Source: Tricholoma matsutake (lineage: Eukaryota; Basidiomycota; Agaricomycetes; Agaricales; Tricholomataceae). Taken from it: a DNA stretch of 64,000 bases. The notes beneath the pieces were generated by a model. That model was not told the DNA's origin, searched no databases, and saw only the letters and a program-made list of their open reading frames with translations. The stretch spans positions 7,936,001 through 8,000,000 of the forward strand of contig AP026550.1 in assembly GCA_026075535.2 (NCBI GenBank), read 5' to 3'. Made by a program: the position numbers and the translations under genes. This document shows, piece by piece, positions 34,070 through 45,449 of the stretch; the first letter of the stretch is position 1; every line of letters begins with the position of its first letter.

Positions 34070-35229
34070 TTTTTTTTTCTACCTGTGTTGTACCCCTTGC
34101 ACAAATCTGAGAGGATTAATTTAATATATATTTTTACTATTCTCCCTTGCCTTGTGAAAACAGTACATTGAGCAGAAGATGACAACAGGGAGGAGGTGAC
34201 AATGACAATGATGACAATGTTTTAAATTACATGTAATTGTAAATAACTAAATAACAATTGATGATTGCATTTCCTGGTGTCTCATGAGGACTCTTTCATG
34301 CCAGGCCCAGCCATGGCCCAACCTGAACAAGTGAAAATGTCAGGTAAAATGGTCTGTCCAATGCACTTGTATACTGTGACCTTCATCTCACTGCTTGTGT
34401 TCTCTGAGAAACCATTAGAAGAGGGTTTAAATGTGACAGAGATGGAACTTACCTCATCTTTGTCCTCTTTTTCAAAAAGAACCTTGTACCTGGCAGGCTT
34501 CTCAATCTTGGTCAGTAAATACCATATTAACCAGCTGTCATCCTTGGCTGAGGGAATCTACAGAAGTAGTGTTTGAAACCCTTGTCGTATGGATTGGCAA
34601 CTGGACTGGACTGCACCACAAAGTGGACCAGTTGCTCCACTTTGGAGAGGCTCATAATACCCCAATTATTTCATTTTGGGTGGTCACATGACTTATCTGT
34701 ATAACTTGGATTTAGACACTGCTGCTCACCCCTTGCTATGAATCTGGTCTAATTAATAAGTAGTTGCTCTGAATCATGTTTCAACCTTCCAATGTGCTAT
34801 AAAATGGCAGCCAGAAGAGTAGAACTTCCTTACAACATCCCCTGATGCTTACTGTCACACCCAGTCATGAGTGTGACTGGTGTCACTAATACTCATTTGA
34901 CTCATTTCTCAGCAATTTATCAGTGTATATGGCCTGGTTTTAGAGTAATGTCATAGAATAGGCATAACATATTATCCTTAATTTTATTTTGCTCTTTGGT
35001 TGAGCTATACAAGGTGGGTGGGATGGGTGGGACAGATTGAGAATTTCCATTACCCAGATGCTCTTGTTGAATTTAATTAGTGACAAGTTTGTGACATTTC
35101 ATATCACACTTCTCATTCACATGAATTATGTCTCCTAATTACAGTATTTATTGTCACTTGTTACAGAGCACACTCCTTTGCTTCATGCCTCCTAAATGCA
35201 AACCAAAAAAAAAAAAAATTCTGGATAGT

Positions 35230-35650
35230 GTTTGAAAGCTGGTAAATTACCAAATAAGGAAAAACCTGGACTAGACTGATATGGACCAGTTTTTTTCAGT
35301 CTATCACTTTTGGGGACCATTCCAGGATATATTGGACTGGAACTAGGTTGCAACCAGTTGTTTCCTCTCCCAGCTACAATATGAGCTACCATTGATGGAA
35401 ATTGGTTTGTAATTGACTGAGTTATGATCAAAACAGTTTGTCCAAGTCTTTCTTGGGTCAAGATGTTTGTGAAACTTTGTTTTGATCATGACTCAGTCAA
35501 TTCCCAACTGATTTCCTTAACTTTTGGGGCCATTTGTAGCTGGAAAATAGGCCTATCAAATGCAACCAATAGTCTGGTCCATAAAAATTTGAAACCAGTT
35601 TTTTATTGGTTGCATGTAATGAACAATCTTCATGCAACCTGCAACTGCAA
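35230..35650. repeat. Imperfect foldback (inverted repeat) element
   Basis: The core arms share AATTGACTGAGT and ATGATCAAAACA near 35413-35438 and, inverted, near 35472-35502. Outer blocks CCAGCTACAA (35371) and TTGTAGCTGG (35534), and ATGGACCAGT (35281) and CTGGTCCAT (35574), extend the symmetry. This suggests a MITE or foldback element. Confidence 0.55.
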
Positions 35651-36196
35651 CTGATCAAAACTCTCTACCATCTTTAAGAGGTGATCATGTGTAACAGGTC
35701 TCAGGATAGCCAAATACTAAATGAGGATTGAATTTGGTGGTGGTGTACTCATGGGACCAGGAGGGACATGGTGGGACTCATGGGAATCTCCAATACCCAG
35801 ATTTTCTGAATTCAACTTATATATGGTTATTTCAAAATGTGGAAAGTGGGAAATGAAAGTGAAAGCACCCAACTTTGAACTACCCTATTATTGTTACCAA
35901 GTGTGCATGTGAAATGAAATTCTCATGTCTTGCCCTTATGCCCCTACTGCTAGTATTACATATTCTGATTGTATTTGGAAGGAAGCTGGAGCTTCCAACA
36001 CTGAAGAAAAATGAGACATGTTATGAACTTAGTATATTTCAGGGGAGGAAACTAAGCTACAGTACAAGACTCGAGGTATAGACTATGTGCTATCAGGATA
36101 ACATGTGATAATGGATGCTGATGTAAGAGGACACTCTTACAGTATTCTGATGTAAAAAAATAAAATAAAATATTATTACATAATTGTTTTCTAACA

Positions 36197-37723
36197 CTAG
36201 ACCATGGATGAATCACTGCTTTTTTCAAGACCATCAGGGACATTGGAATGTCTGGTTAAAAGTAACTGTCCATTATCTACACTGTTCTTGGTGGGTGGGT
36301 TGGCAAAGACAAGATGTCCAATAGTTGCTGGTCGATGTTCGACACTGGTTGCATGGCCTTGACCATTCAAATTGCTCCCAAGTACTGTGTTGAAACCAAC
36401 TGTTTCTATGATCGAGTGCTTTTTGTTGACAATGATAAGTATGAGTGCTGGATACATTGCCTGGCAGAATTTGTCAGGTCAGTGAAATGCCAACACAGAT
36501 CATGGGCTGATGGAAGACTTGCCACCAACTCATAATAAATGGAACTAAAAACAACATATGCATAGTAAGTAGCTGTACCTGGGTTTGGGGTTAATATGCT
36601 GAGCAAAAGGTTTGCCAACTAAGACATGATAAGTTATTTGATCAGTAGCTAGCTGACATGTGCATGAAAGCAGGATCAAAACTCACTTGTAATATGAGAA
36701 AGATAACTCCTGACTCTACAAGAAGAAACAGCACTTTTTGCACAGGAGATTGTTGTTTCTTCAGACCAAGATTCTTGGTAGCTTTTTGGTAGTCCCTATC
36801 AGGAATGAGCAATAATCATTGACATCAGAGGAAATATTGACCCACCATAGCTTGTAGGCAATCAGCAATGTAGCAAGAAGGTTAGTTACAGTAGAGGCAG
36901 CAAGGCTGCAGTTGGTCATAATGTTCCACATATTCTGTGATTTTTCTGTCATGGCAAAACTAATGGACACTGTCACTGATGCAGACACCATCATATGAGT
37001 CATCAATGAGTTGGATAACTGTGAAACTTCAAATCTCACCAAATGCCACCAACAAAAAGAAAAGAGGGCCAATCATGACCCATTGGCGCTGTGGAAAGAG
37101 GACCCAAGCTCGCCATATAACCACAATATCATTAATGAACCACTAGAAATGGCAGGAGGATACATTTCAGAAGGATGGAAAATGGAAAATTGAGTTTACA
37201 ACACCAGCAAAGGGGTCAAATACACATCAATAAGGCATGGCTTAGCTTCTGCTGCATAGGATAAAGCCATCTTCTCAGACAACTCCATACCAACATTCTT
37301 CACCAGCAGTGAGCAGATCTGAATTGTAACAAGTGCCATCCCTGCAGCCCAGTCTATGGTGGCTGCAGTGAAGCTGAGGATGATTAGAATAAAGATTGCC
37401 AATGTTGGGTGAGATTTGAGTCCCCGGCACCTGTAAACAGAAGTTAGACCTCTAAAATCAGCAGTGTAGGCTTGGACAAACAAGGTGGTGTGTACTGCAA
37501 TAGAGAAGACCATTATGAATATGCCTGATATAGAAAGGGTTAGAACATCAACAGGGTAAATTGTAACAGCATTACCATATAGCAAGGTTGTTGTTGTGAG
37601 AGTTGTAAGGTTTGTGAGAAGTACAATGCCCACATGCTGAAGGCGTGCACTATCATCAGGAGTGATGGTCATACTAATACTTGAAGGTGGAGGGCAATAG
37701 TGAATTTCATGAGCATTGAGCAT
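36197..37723 (-). CDS. Multi-pass membrane protein, Agaricomycete-type family of unknown function
   Basis: Six exons (37723-37205, 37142-37040, 36975-36846, 36795-36687, 36618-36526, 36460-36197) with introns of 50-68 nt give 405 codons plus stop, every phase matching. About seven hydrophobic segments are visible: VLTLSISGIFIMVFSIAV, LAIFILIILSFTAATI, WVMIGPLFFLLVAF, TVTNLLATLLIAY, KVLFLLVESGVIFLILQ, TATYYAYVVFSSIYYEL and MYPALILIIV. The motifs DIVVIWRAWVLFP and AMYPALILIIVNKK recur in a large family of hypothetical seven-TM proteins of mushrooms (from memory). A GPCR-like role has been suspected for such proteins, but no ligand or partner is known to me. The C-terminal 70 residues are hydrophilic and presumably cytosolic. 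The first ATG was used; Met18 is an alternative. Confidence 0.8.
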
Positions 37724-37768
37724 ACTATTTATAAGTCATTTGTGCATTCTCGATCAAGGCCATCTATG

Positions 37769-37910
37769 AAACAGATGAGTCACAGCATCAAGGAGACCAA
37801 GGCTAGAAGCATTGATCATCACGAAACCAGTGTATCTAGAAGCATGGATTGTCATGAAATCAGTGTAACATGATTAGCAAATTTTGGCCAGAATAATCAG
37901 ATTACACGAG
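37769..37910 (+). repeat. Direct repeat, left copy (upstream of the membrane protein gene)
   Basis: Resembles 39899-40005 through ACAGCATCAAGGAGACC, a TCTAGAAGCAT segment, ACGAAACCAGTGTA and a CACGAG end. The left copy holds an internal duplication of about 38 bp. Confidence 0.65.
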
Positions 37911-38869
37911 ATGTAGTCTCCCGTAGGCAGAGTCCTTATTTGGATCGTGGGAATGATATAAAACAGCACGTGCATCTCCTTTGTTTCATGGTGACCTTCG
38001 ACTCGCCGCGTCGTACAGTAGAGGTGACGGCTCAAGCTGCGTTTGCTCCTCAGACGCCTGGATACCTCGTCACCTTTTCCCGTACACCCACGCATAGCTG
38101 TACTACCCTCCACCATCGGCACCTGCCCCCCAACAAGCCTAGCCATAATGCCCATCCCCCATTCGCATCGCCCTCATCATCCTTGCATTCTCCTCAACAA
38201 CTGCCGACTGAACGAGCTCAGTTCATCCAAAGTTAACGGATTCTTCTGCGTCCGGGTCGGTCCTATCTCTCTATAACCACGTACGGACAACGAAGATGAG
38301 GACGAACCCAGCACTTGCTCGTTGCGTCCCCACCCCATCCCCGAACCCGAATTCGAAGCTCCAAGAAGCTCGTCATCCCCACAGTCTTCAATGCCTGCCC
38401 GTATCAAGAACGCTATTCCCATGATCCAACAACGTCGTAGACCCGCTCGCTCTTATGTACCCTCGATAGACTTCTCGAATTCTCCAATCAAGCCCGCACC
38501 TACTGCGAGGACCGCGTCTGAGCACTGTGGGCCACAGGGTGCTTGGCGCGAATAGACATTCGATGAGAGCAGGAAGGACGGAGCCGTTGTGTATATCTTT
38601 ACGTGAGAGTAAACATCCTTTCCCCCGCCCAGCCCAAACCGACCTCGCCTCCCCCCTACCTTCGAAGAAAAACAACTCTTCGCAAGCAACGACGCTCGCC
38701 CCATGTACCTACACACACACCAAACGCACATCTCAAATCGACGTACAGTCGCTCGTAGAAGCAGCCATCCAATCCATCCTTTCTCCCTCCAGCCAAAACT
38801 AAACTATCCCCCAGCTTCGAAGAACAATAACTTTTCACAACCAACGACGCCCGCCACACGTACCCACAC

Positions 38870-39642
38870 ACAATCCAAACGCCAACTAGCCTACCTCGTC
38901 CTCAACAACATCCCCTTCTCCATTCCCTTCGACGTCCAAGTCTCCATATTCCGCAACTTTGTATTCAACGACGGCAACACTCTCAATCCCGTTCTCAATC
39001 TCGTAACCCCATGCAGATGTGGATGAGAACCGGCTCGAGAAGACGAGGGTCCAGGTGTGTAGGGGGAGTGTGGCGCAGGATGGGTTTGATAAACTTGGAG
39101 AGGCGGATTTGAAGGCTCCGGTTGAGATTACGTTTATTGATCAGTTTGGGGAGGAGTGAGTGTTTTTGTTCTTTTTTTTGTGTGCTTGTCGCGTTTTTGG
39201 AGCTGACGTTGAATTTATAGGGTGGGGATTGATAAAGGGTGTGCTTAAAGAGTCTTTCGCGCCGTTGTGTAAAAAGTTTTTGATACCGATCGTGGGCTTT
39301 CGTTAGCGAATATGAAGAACGAGTTGTACCCACTACCGAGGGCAATTTTTTCTCTTTTGTTGTTCGTGAGGGTTGGCCGGTTGATCATTGCGGTTCACAC
39401 AAGGCACAGCTCGTTGGTATCGATTTATAGGAAGGATACTTGGCAAGGCGATGTACAAGGGTATCCTCGTCGTCGTCGCTTTTACTGGATTCTTCCTCGC
39501 TAAACTTCTATGGACTATATACAGCAATATCAAGCCCTGCATATCGCCAGGTGACTACGTACTCGCCTCTATATGTAGGGGTATCTTTCACAGTCTGGGT
39601 TCCATGCACCTAGAAAGTCTCAGTTACTATACGAGGAAGTGA
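38870..39642 (+). pseudogene. HECT E3 ubiquitin ligase fragment (Hul5/UBE3C type)
   Basis: Blocks in order: NIPFSIPFDVQVSIFRNFVF (about 38910-38970), VQVCRGSVAQDGFDKLGEAD then LKAPVEITFIDQFGEE (39049-39159), an intron-like GTGAGT..TATAG (to about 39220), VFDTDRGLSLANMKNELYPL with stops just upstream (39265-39330), and WYRFIGRILGKAMYKGILVV then VAFTGFFLAKLLW (39415-39510). These match the start of the HECT domain of UBE3C/Hul5-type ligases, which extend ubiquitin chains at the proteasome. The catalytic cysteine lobe, at the far C-terminus, is missing, and frames are broken, so this is a relic. Sequence before 38870 may belong to the same gene but I cannot place it. Confidence 0.65.
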
Positions 39643-39898
39643 TCATAACGCGATACTATTATGAATACCACAGAGTTATAAAATATGTATAAGCAGCATA
39701 CTAATCTCCACCTTCATTTCTGAGGACCACAGCAAAGGTATCTATGTAGGCTGCTTGCCGTGCTTCGATCGGTAGTATGGACAAAGTGAGATGATGAAAA
39801 GCAGTTTCTCGAATGTTACGTTGCGTTATCTCCAATTACCTTCAACATGTTCGTCAGTCGCTTGGAATTATAGGCCTTGTTCTCGACTTGGGCAAACG

Positions 39899-40005
39899 AA
39901 ACAGATGGAGCCACAGCATCAAGGAGACCTAGTCTAGAAGCATAGATTGCCACGAAACCAGTGTAACAGAATTAGAAAGTTTTCGCCCGAATGATCTGGC
40001 ACGAG
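39899..40005 (+). repeat. Direct repeat, right copy
   Basis: Second copy of 37769-37910. The two copies bracket the 2-kb block containing the HECT relic. Confidence 0.65.
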
Positions 40006-42551
40006 TTTTTCATTGTAGCGTTCACACATATTTACAGCCGATATGATTGATCACTGGCAAGACTTCTGTTCGTGAATCGTCACTGCTCTGCAGCTGTGTT
40101 CTGTGTTCTGATTTCTGTTGTATCGCTTCAACATTACTTTCGGTTTCTTCTTTGTTTCCCTCTTGCTGGACGTTTTTGCTTGTTAAGTCTAAGTAGAGGG
40201 CCGCCTTGAACTCAAGTTAGTATCATCACAAAGGTCGAACGCTCAGAGGACGAGGACCGGTCAGTCAGCAACTACTTGCCCTGGGCCCACAATTCAACAA
40301 GTCCAACCAACGACGCTCCAGAGTCCAAACTAGCTGCATCAACTCGAAGACGGGCCTGCCTCAGGACAAGCTGTCCGTCAACGACGGCGGAGATACACTC
40401 GTTTCGTGCTTCGGTGATGCTTCTATGTGTAACGAACATGTTATGCCAGTGCATGGACAGATCGGAAAACCGGGAGATCTCTAATCTAATCTCCATCGAT
40501 GTCATCCAGATGCAACTTCAAGTTCAATGCGCATCGATTTTGTTGGGGAAAGGAGCTAAAGAGACATCCCACTAGCGAGTGCATTACCAGGAGTGTACAT
40601 GGACAGTTTTCACAGCGAGCGAAAGTGGAGATAGCCGTAGCATACCTGTTCCTGAGGGGGACGTATATACTAAGTATCCCTAAGCGAAGGCTCAGAACGT
40701 TTCAAATGCTCCGTCCCGGTTAAAAATTCCGATCGGAATGGATGATCCAAATTATAACCCGTTAAGCACGCTATTGATGCGGATGGCATTTTTCTCCAGA
40801 TGAGATGCGACCACACACATCTTTGGGCGTTCTGGAGTCGGCTGAGCCTATTGTCGGAGGTCATGGGGTAAAAGCCCACACACATCTTTGATTCTTTGGG
40901 CGTTCTGGAATCGGCTGAGCCTATTGTCGAAGGTCACCAAGTTGGTCCCTGCCAGTGTGCAAGTCTGCAAAATATGTTCAGTATATACTTGAAAAGTTTT
41001 AAACGACAGAAGCCTGGATTTCGATTTGTTATTTACCGACAAGTCAGTCGAGCAGGTGATTCAAGCCAAATAGAACCAAATCAAGTGTAAAACATTTTGA
41101 TAAACCAAATCCTTTCTTGCAACCTGACTAACATACTCGAGCCAACGGTAGTCAACAGACTCTCAACTTCTTTGCTTTGACTAGGAATCATGTGATATTC
41201 AAAAGCTGCTGGCATCCCCACGACTTTGGCTTTTCCCCCAGCTTCTTCCTGACCACGGCCACGTGTCCCATCTGCGTCGCACACGTCTCTCTCCTCGCAC
41301 GCGTCCCTCCCTCCCTTTATGTCTCTGCAAACTTCGGTGTTTGCATGGAGATTTTGATGAGAAAGTTTACGCGAGCAATGACGCGCGGCTATGATGACTA
41401 AGTGAGTTATTTTTACTTGTAAACAACTCATGCTCCAGGTTGACAAACAGCAGCGGCTGGCGTAGGATATTGGGGGAGAAGTGGCAGGAAGAGCAAGCGC
41501 TGCAGCATGGGAAGCAACGATAATGCGGTACTCAGGTGCGCGCTCTATTTGCTCTCACATAACTTCTTTGTCTCTATATCGTCATTGTCTGCACTGGATA
41601 GCATGTTGGGAGGGAATGACTAATTAAATACGAGCGAGATTCGAAATCTGTTCAAACGGCCTCATTTTTGTTCAGCATCTCGAGCGAGATCTCGAGCTGT
41701 TTATCTATTAAAAGGGTGCTCGATTTTGCTCCACCGATCGTAGCGCATCTTGCGGTCAATTAGAGACGTACCGGGAACACTGCCGGAACTCAAACGACCA
41801 GATCGAAGCCGTATATAATACAAACAGGAATTAGCAAGCCTTTTGTTAACAGATAGTAGCAGATAGTATCAGTTCGGTATCCGGTCCTAACGGCCGTGGC
41901 ATCTCGGCAAACTTCTTTATACCACGAAGGACTGTCCTTGGCACATCACAAGACTGGTATACTCACTGTGTATGGGCATATCAGGAGAACGGAAGGTATA
42001 GGGTATTACACGCCAGGCACCTTAAATTAGTTTTGGGTCAGATTCGTAGATCCGCCCATAACGTTATTCTGATCTATAGAATGCCCAGGGTCATAGCAGG
42101 GAAAAAGCAGGGAAAAGCCCATCATGATTCATCGCTACAAGGTCACTACGTCAACAAGCTAGTTATCCAAGTCCCAATGTATCAATATTCCTCAGCTGCA
42201 GGCCAGACATGTCACCTCGGGTTCAACTCAGGCCCAGGGTCGATTTAATTGAATGTTTGGACCTATTATTTTCTAGTAGCTACACTCTGTTTCCTTGCCG
42301 AATGTTCAATTCAAACCCGAACGACTTACACGCTACGATCTGATACGATGCCATCGGCACACACAGATATCGATGGGAGTATGAAAACATAAAGGCGTCC
42401 AATGCTTTGCGATCTACTAAGCATCCCTGGTACCATTATCGCTAAGCAAGACGTACACGCAGAGAGTCTATTTACAAATTCTTCCAGAGAAGCCGGGTTT
42501 GGTTCCGGCAGAGTCTTGAGCCTCTCGGCCCGACGACACGATCTGTCGATG
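40006..42551. other. Intergenic, no gene supported
   Basis: Contains a tandem duplication at 40811-40941 and a palindromic CTCGAGCGAGATCTCGAG at about 41680-41697. ORFs such as 40505-40272 (minus, 77 codons) have plausible composition but no recognised motif, and the flanks give no further exon. Confidence 0.4.
40811..40941 (+). repeat. Tandem duplication, unit about 65 bp
   Basis: Copies start CACACACATCTTTG at 40811 and 40877 and share GGGCGTTCTGGA and GGCTGAGCCTATTGTCG. Confidence 0.8.
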
Positions 42552-42559
42552 TATATAAG
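42552..42559 (+). promoter_or_regulatory. TATA box of the MFS gene
   Basis: TATATAAG lies 53 nt upstream of the inferred ATG (42612-42614), followed by a C-rich stretch, usual for fungal promoters. Confidence 0.5.
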
Positions 42560-42611
42560 AAACCCCTACTCCCCGCGTTCACTATGAACCGATCCAGTAT
42601 TTGCGTATCTC

Positions 42612-45037
42612 ATGACACTGGACGGTGACGTTTCCTCAAATTTCGCTAACGACGTGGAAAGCTCTCCAGAGGATAACCACACACTGTACGCTCACGATCC
42701 TTCATGTCTTGTGAGGCCGAATGAAGATCTGGACCCGACTTTGAAGGAAGGAAAACTTGGACTCGATACACCAGATAATGCGGTCTCGTTTTTAACAGAG
42801 AAAAATAGTACTGCATCGGATAAAACGATTCACGTGAGTCATCCGTTCAGTCACGCATGTTTTTTTTTGTAATGAGTTAGTGGCTGGTGTAGGTCGAATT
42901 CGAGGAAGGAGATCAACGCAATCCTGCCAACTTCAGCCTGCGTAAGAAATGGATAATAACAGCCATGGCTTGCATTTCAACGATCTTCGCATGTACGTGG
43001 CTTTTATATGTTTCCTTATATATTCATCAATTCTTCTCGTCTGGAACTCCAGCAACAACCTCCTCGGCGTATAACATGGGCTTTGCATCGATGAGACAGG
43101 ATTTGAACTGTACGAATTTTCAAGCAACCATCGGTCTCAGTGTCTATGGGCTTGGATTCGGGGTCGTACCACTTGTGACCGCTAGTTTAAGTGAGGAGTT
43201 TGGGCGACAACCCCTTTACATTGGTTCCGCCATCGGATTCCTTCTCATGTATCTGATGGTCGCACTGTAATACGTCCTCCCTTCATTGTTACCTGAATTC
43301 ACCTGATATCCATTTACATACCGAAGATCAAAAAATATCCAGACTGTCATTCTGGCCCGTTTTTTACAGGGTTCATTTGGATCGACAGGGGCAACGATGG
43401 TTGGAGGAACTATTGCGGATATATGGGCACCTAAGGAGTAAGTTTATCTTGCTTACGTTTATCGAAGGTCCGTGACTGAACAACAGTCTAGTCGCGGACT
43501 ACCAATGTCTATATTTGCACTGGCCGCTATTGGTGGAACGGGCATAGGTCCGGTGGTAGCTGGATGGGTCGAGATGAATCCCCGTCTTGAATGGAGATGG
43601 ATCCAGTGGTATCAAATGATGTGAGTTTCCAAATCACATGTCTCGATGAATCTATCTATGCCTGACTGAGCTTCCGACAGTATTTTTTCACTTTTCTTTG
43701 TGTTAGCTCCCATTCTCTTGAAAGAAACACGATCATCCGTACTCCTCGTCCGACTTGCGAAAAAGATCAGGAAGGAGACGGGTAACGACCGGTACCGCGC
43801 TAGAGTAGAAGACGAACGACCGCCTCTGAGAACCCTAATTTATATATCCTGCACCCGACCTATCTGTATGTCCACCACCCTAACGTTTCCCCTTGAAATC
43901 AATTAACCGTATTCGTGGTATAGTCCTGATGTTTACAGAGCCAGTAGTGCTGAGCTTCAGCGTACGCCATCTGTACCCTAGTAATCGCTCACGTTAATTA
44001 GTTGTGTCGTGCAGCTGTGGATCGGGTTCGCATGGGGGATTGTATTCTGCATGATAGAGTGAATTTTCAATTTCGACATCGTCTCATTTCACACACATGG
44101 CTAAATTGGCTTTAGATCCATTGGATCCATTTTCCGCGTCCTTCACGGGTTTAATACTGGTCAAGTTGGGAGTACTTTTGCTGCCATGACGTTCGTCGCT
44201 GTTCTATCTTTGTGATTGTGTAATCACGAAAACTCATGTAGGATCGGCTCGTTTATTGGGTTCTTCACGAACATGCATCAGGAAACGCTGTATCAGTTAG
44301 TGGACCTTTACATCTTTGCATAGCGGCTACCATATGAGGCGCTTTTTTTTTTTAGGAAATACTTCCCAACGCGCGGACCGGAGGCTCGTCTACACTGGGC
44401 GTGCTTTGCTGCTATCCTTTTCCCTGTCAGTATGTTCATGTACGCTTGGTCGTCGTTTCGCAGCGTACACTGGATCGTCCAGGCAATTGCAATAACTGTA
44501 TGCATCAGTCTATTGTAATATCGTCCTTCTTCTCATCTTTATTGCCCACAGCTGTTTATCTGGGCGGTGTTTATCATGTATCTTGCCGTATTTTCATATC
44601 TCGCTGACTGGTGAGTGTTTATTTCTTTACCTTTTACAGGGTCGCCTTTTGGTAACTATCCTTATTTCGTGTATTAGTTACGGTCCTTACGCGTCATCTG
44701 CATTGGCAGGACAGAGTCTCGCACGTAGGTCTCTAGGCGCCCGAATGTCAACTACACGCTGACCATCATCACCAGGTAATCTTATGGGTACCGCATTCCC
44801 ATTATTCACTAATCAAATGTTGCGCGCCCTCGGGTACAAGTGGGCCAATTCCCTTTTTGCATTCATCGCTCTCTTCATGATACCCATTCCATACGTGCGT
44901 TAACCGTTTGATTCCTAATTAATATCAGTCTGCGCGTTTATTGACAAGGTTTGGGTATACAGGCATTGTATTTTTACGGGCCAGTAATTCGCAAACGGAG
45001 CAAGTTCTCTCGCATGGTAATCGAACAACACGGATAG
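42612..45037 (+). CDS. MFS transporter, DHA1 (drug:H+ antiporter, 12 TM) type
   Basis: Fourteen exons (42612-42833, 42893-43266, 43327-43437, 43492-43620, 43681-43865, 43924-43961, 44015-44058, 44116-44190, 44242-44295, 44356-44497, 44552-44610, 44678-44724, 44776-44894, 44963-45037), introns 51-68 nt, give 557 codons plus TAG with all phases consistent. About 95 hydrophilic N-terminal residues precede TM1 (WIITAMACISTIFACTWLLY). Motif A appears as SEEFGRQPLY between TM2 and TM3, and an antiporter motif C as GGTGIGPVVAGW in TM5. The central loop has KETRSSVLLVRLAKKIRKET; the C-terminal half has GFAWGIVFCMIE, SFIGFFTNMHQETLY and GTAFPLFTNQMLRALGYKWA. DHA1 carriers sit in the plasma membrane and export drugs, polyamines or metabolites; the substrate is not readable. 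No lesion was seen. Confidence 0.9.
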
Positions 45038-45449
45038 AACGCAACGCATTATAATCACCCCTACATTCGGCAATTAATGTACGTACGTCAAGTGGGATCT
45101 GCAGGCTGTAATCGTATAGGACCCGTGACGTTAATTCATTCCCCCTGCGTGCTTCTAACGCAGCGCACATCCGACGGTCTTGTAGGGTGCATGTTGCCTA
45201 TTGGGTACAGGACAGAGCGTGGTGGCACGAGCTCCATATTGTATTCAAGCAATACACGATGGAGTTAAAGCGATGAGACTTCTTTTTCCAAGGAGGGTCG
45301 TTTTCAAGCGGAAGTCCAGGGTTCGTTCGTTGGGGTTCTTTTCTTCGTTTACGTGGAATCTAGAGGAAAGGAAGATGCTAAGTGCTTTTAGCATCCTTTA
45401 CTGTACATGTACATAAGGGTCGTCACAGGCTAAGAATAAAATGAAGAGG

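Larger units (their letters stand above)
33552..36196. other. Intergenic with hairpins and a foldback repeat
   Basis: No gene is supported. Contents: poly-C/G-rich stretch 33928-34018; a perfect 12-bp stem hairpin at 34040-34069 followed by nine T; an imperfect 14-bp stem near 34854-34886; an approximately 400-bp imperfect inverted repeat (35230-35650); and similar direct blocks near 35010-35070 and 35765-35825. Confidence 0.5.

Noticed and set aside
34040..34078. Rho-independent terminator
   Set aside because: The sequence is clearly eukaryotic (spliceosomal introns, chromoviruses); hairpin plus T-run is kept only as a structural observation.
40272..40505. 77-codon minus-strand ORF with plausible composition
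   Set aside because: No motif, no neighbouring exon and no family recognised; too short to call a gene.
40811..40941. CRISPR-like repeat array
   Set aside because: Only two adjacent copies without regular spacers, in a eukaryotic genome.
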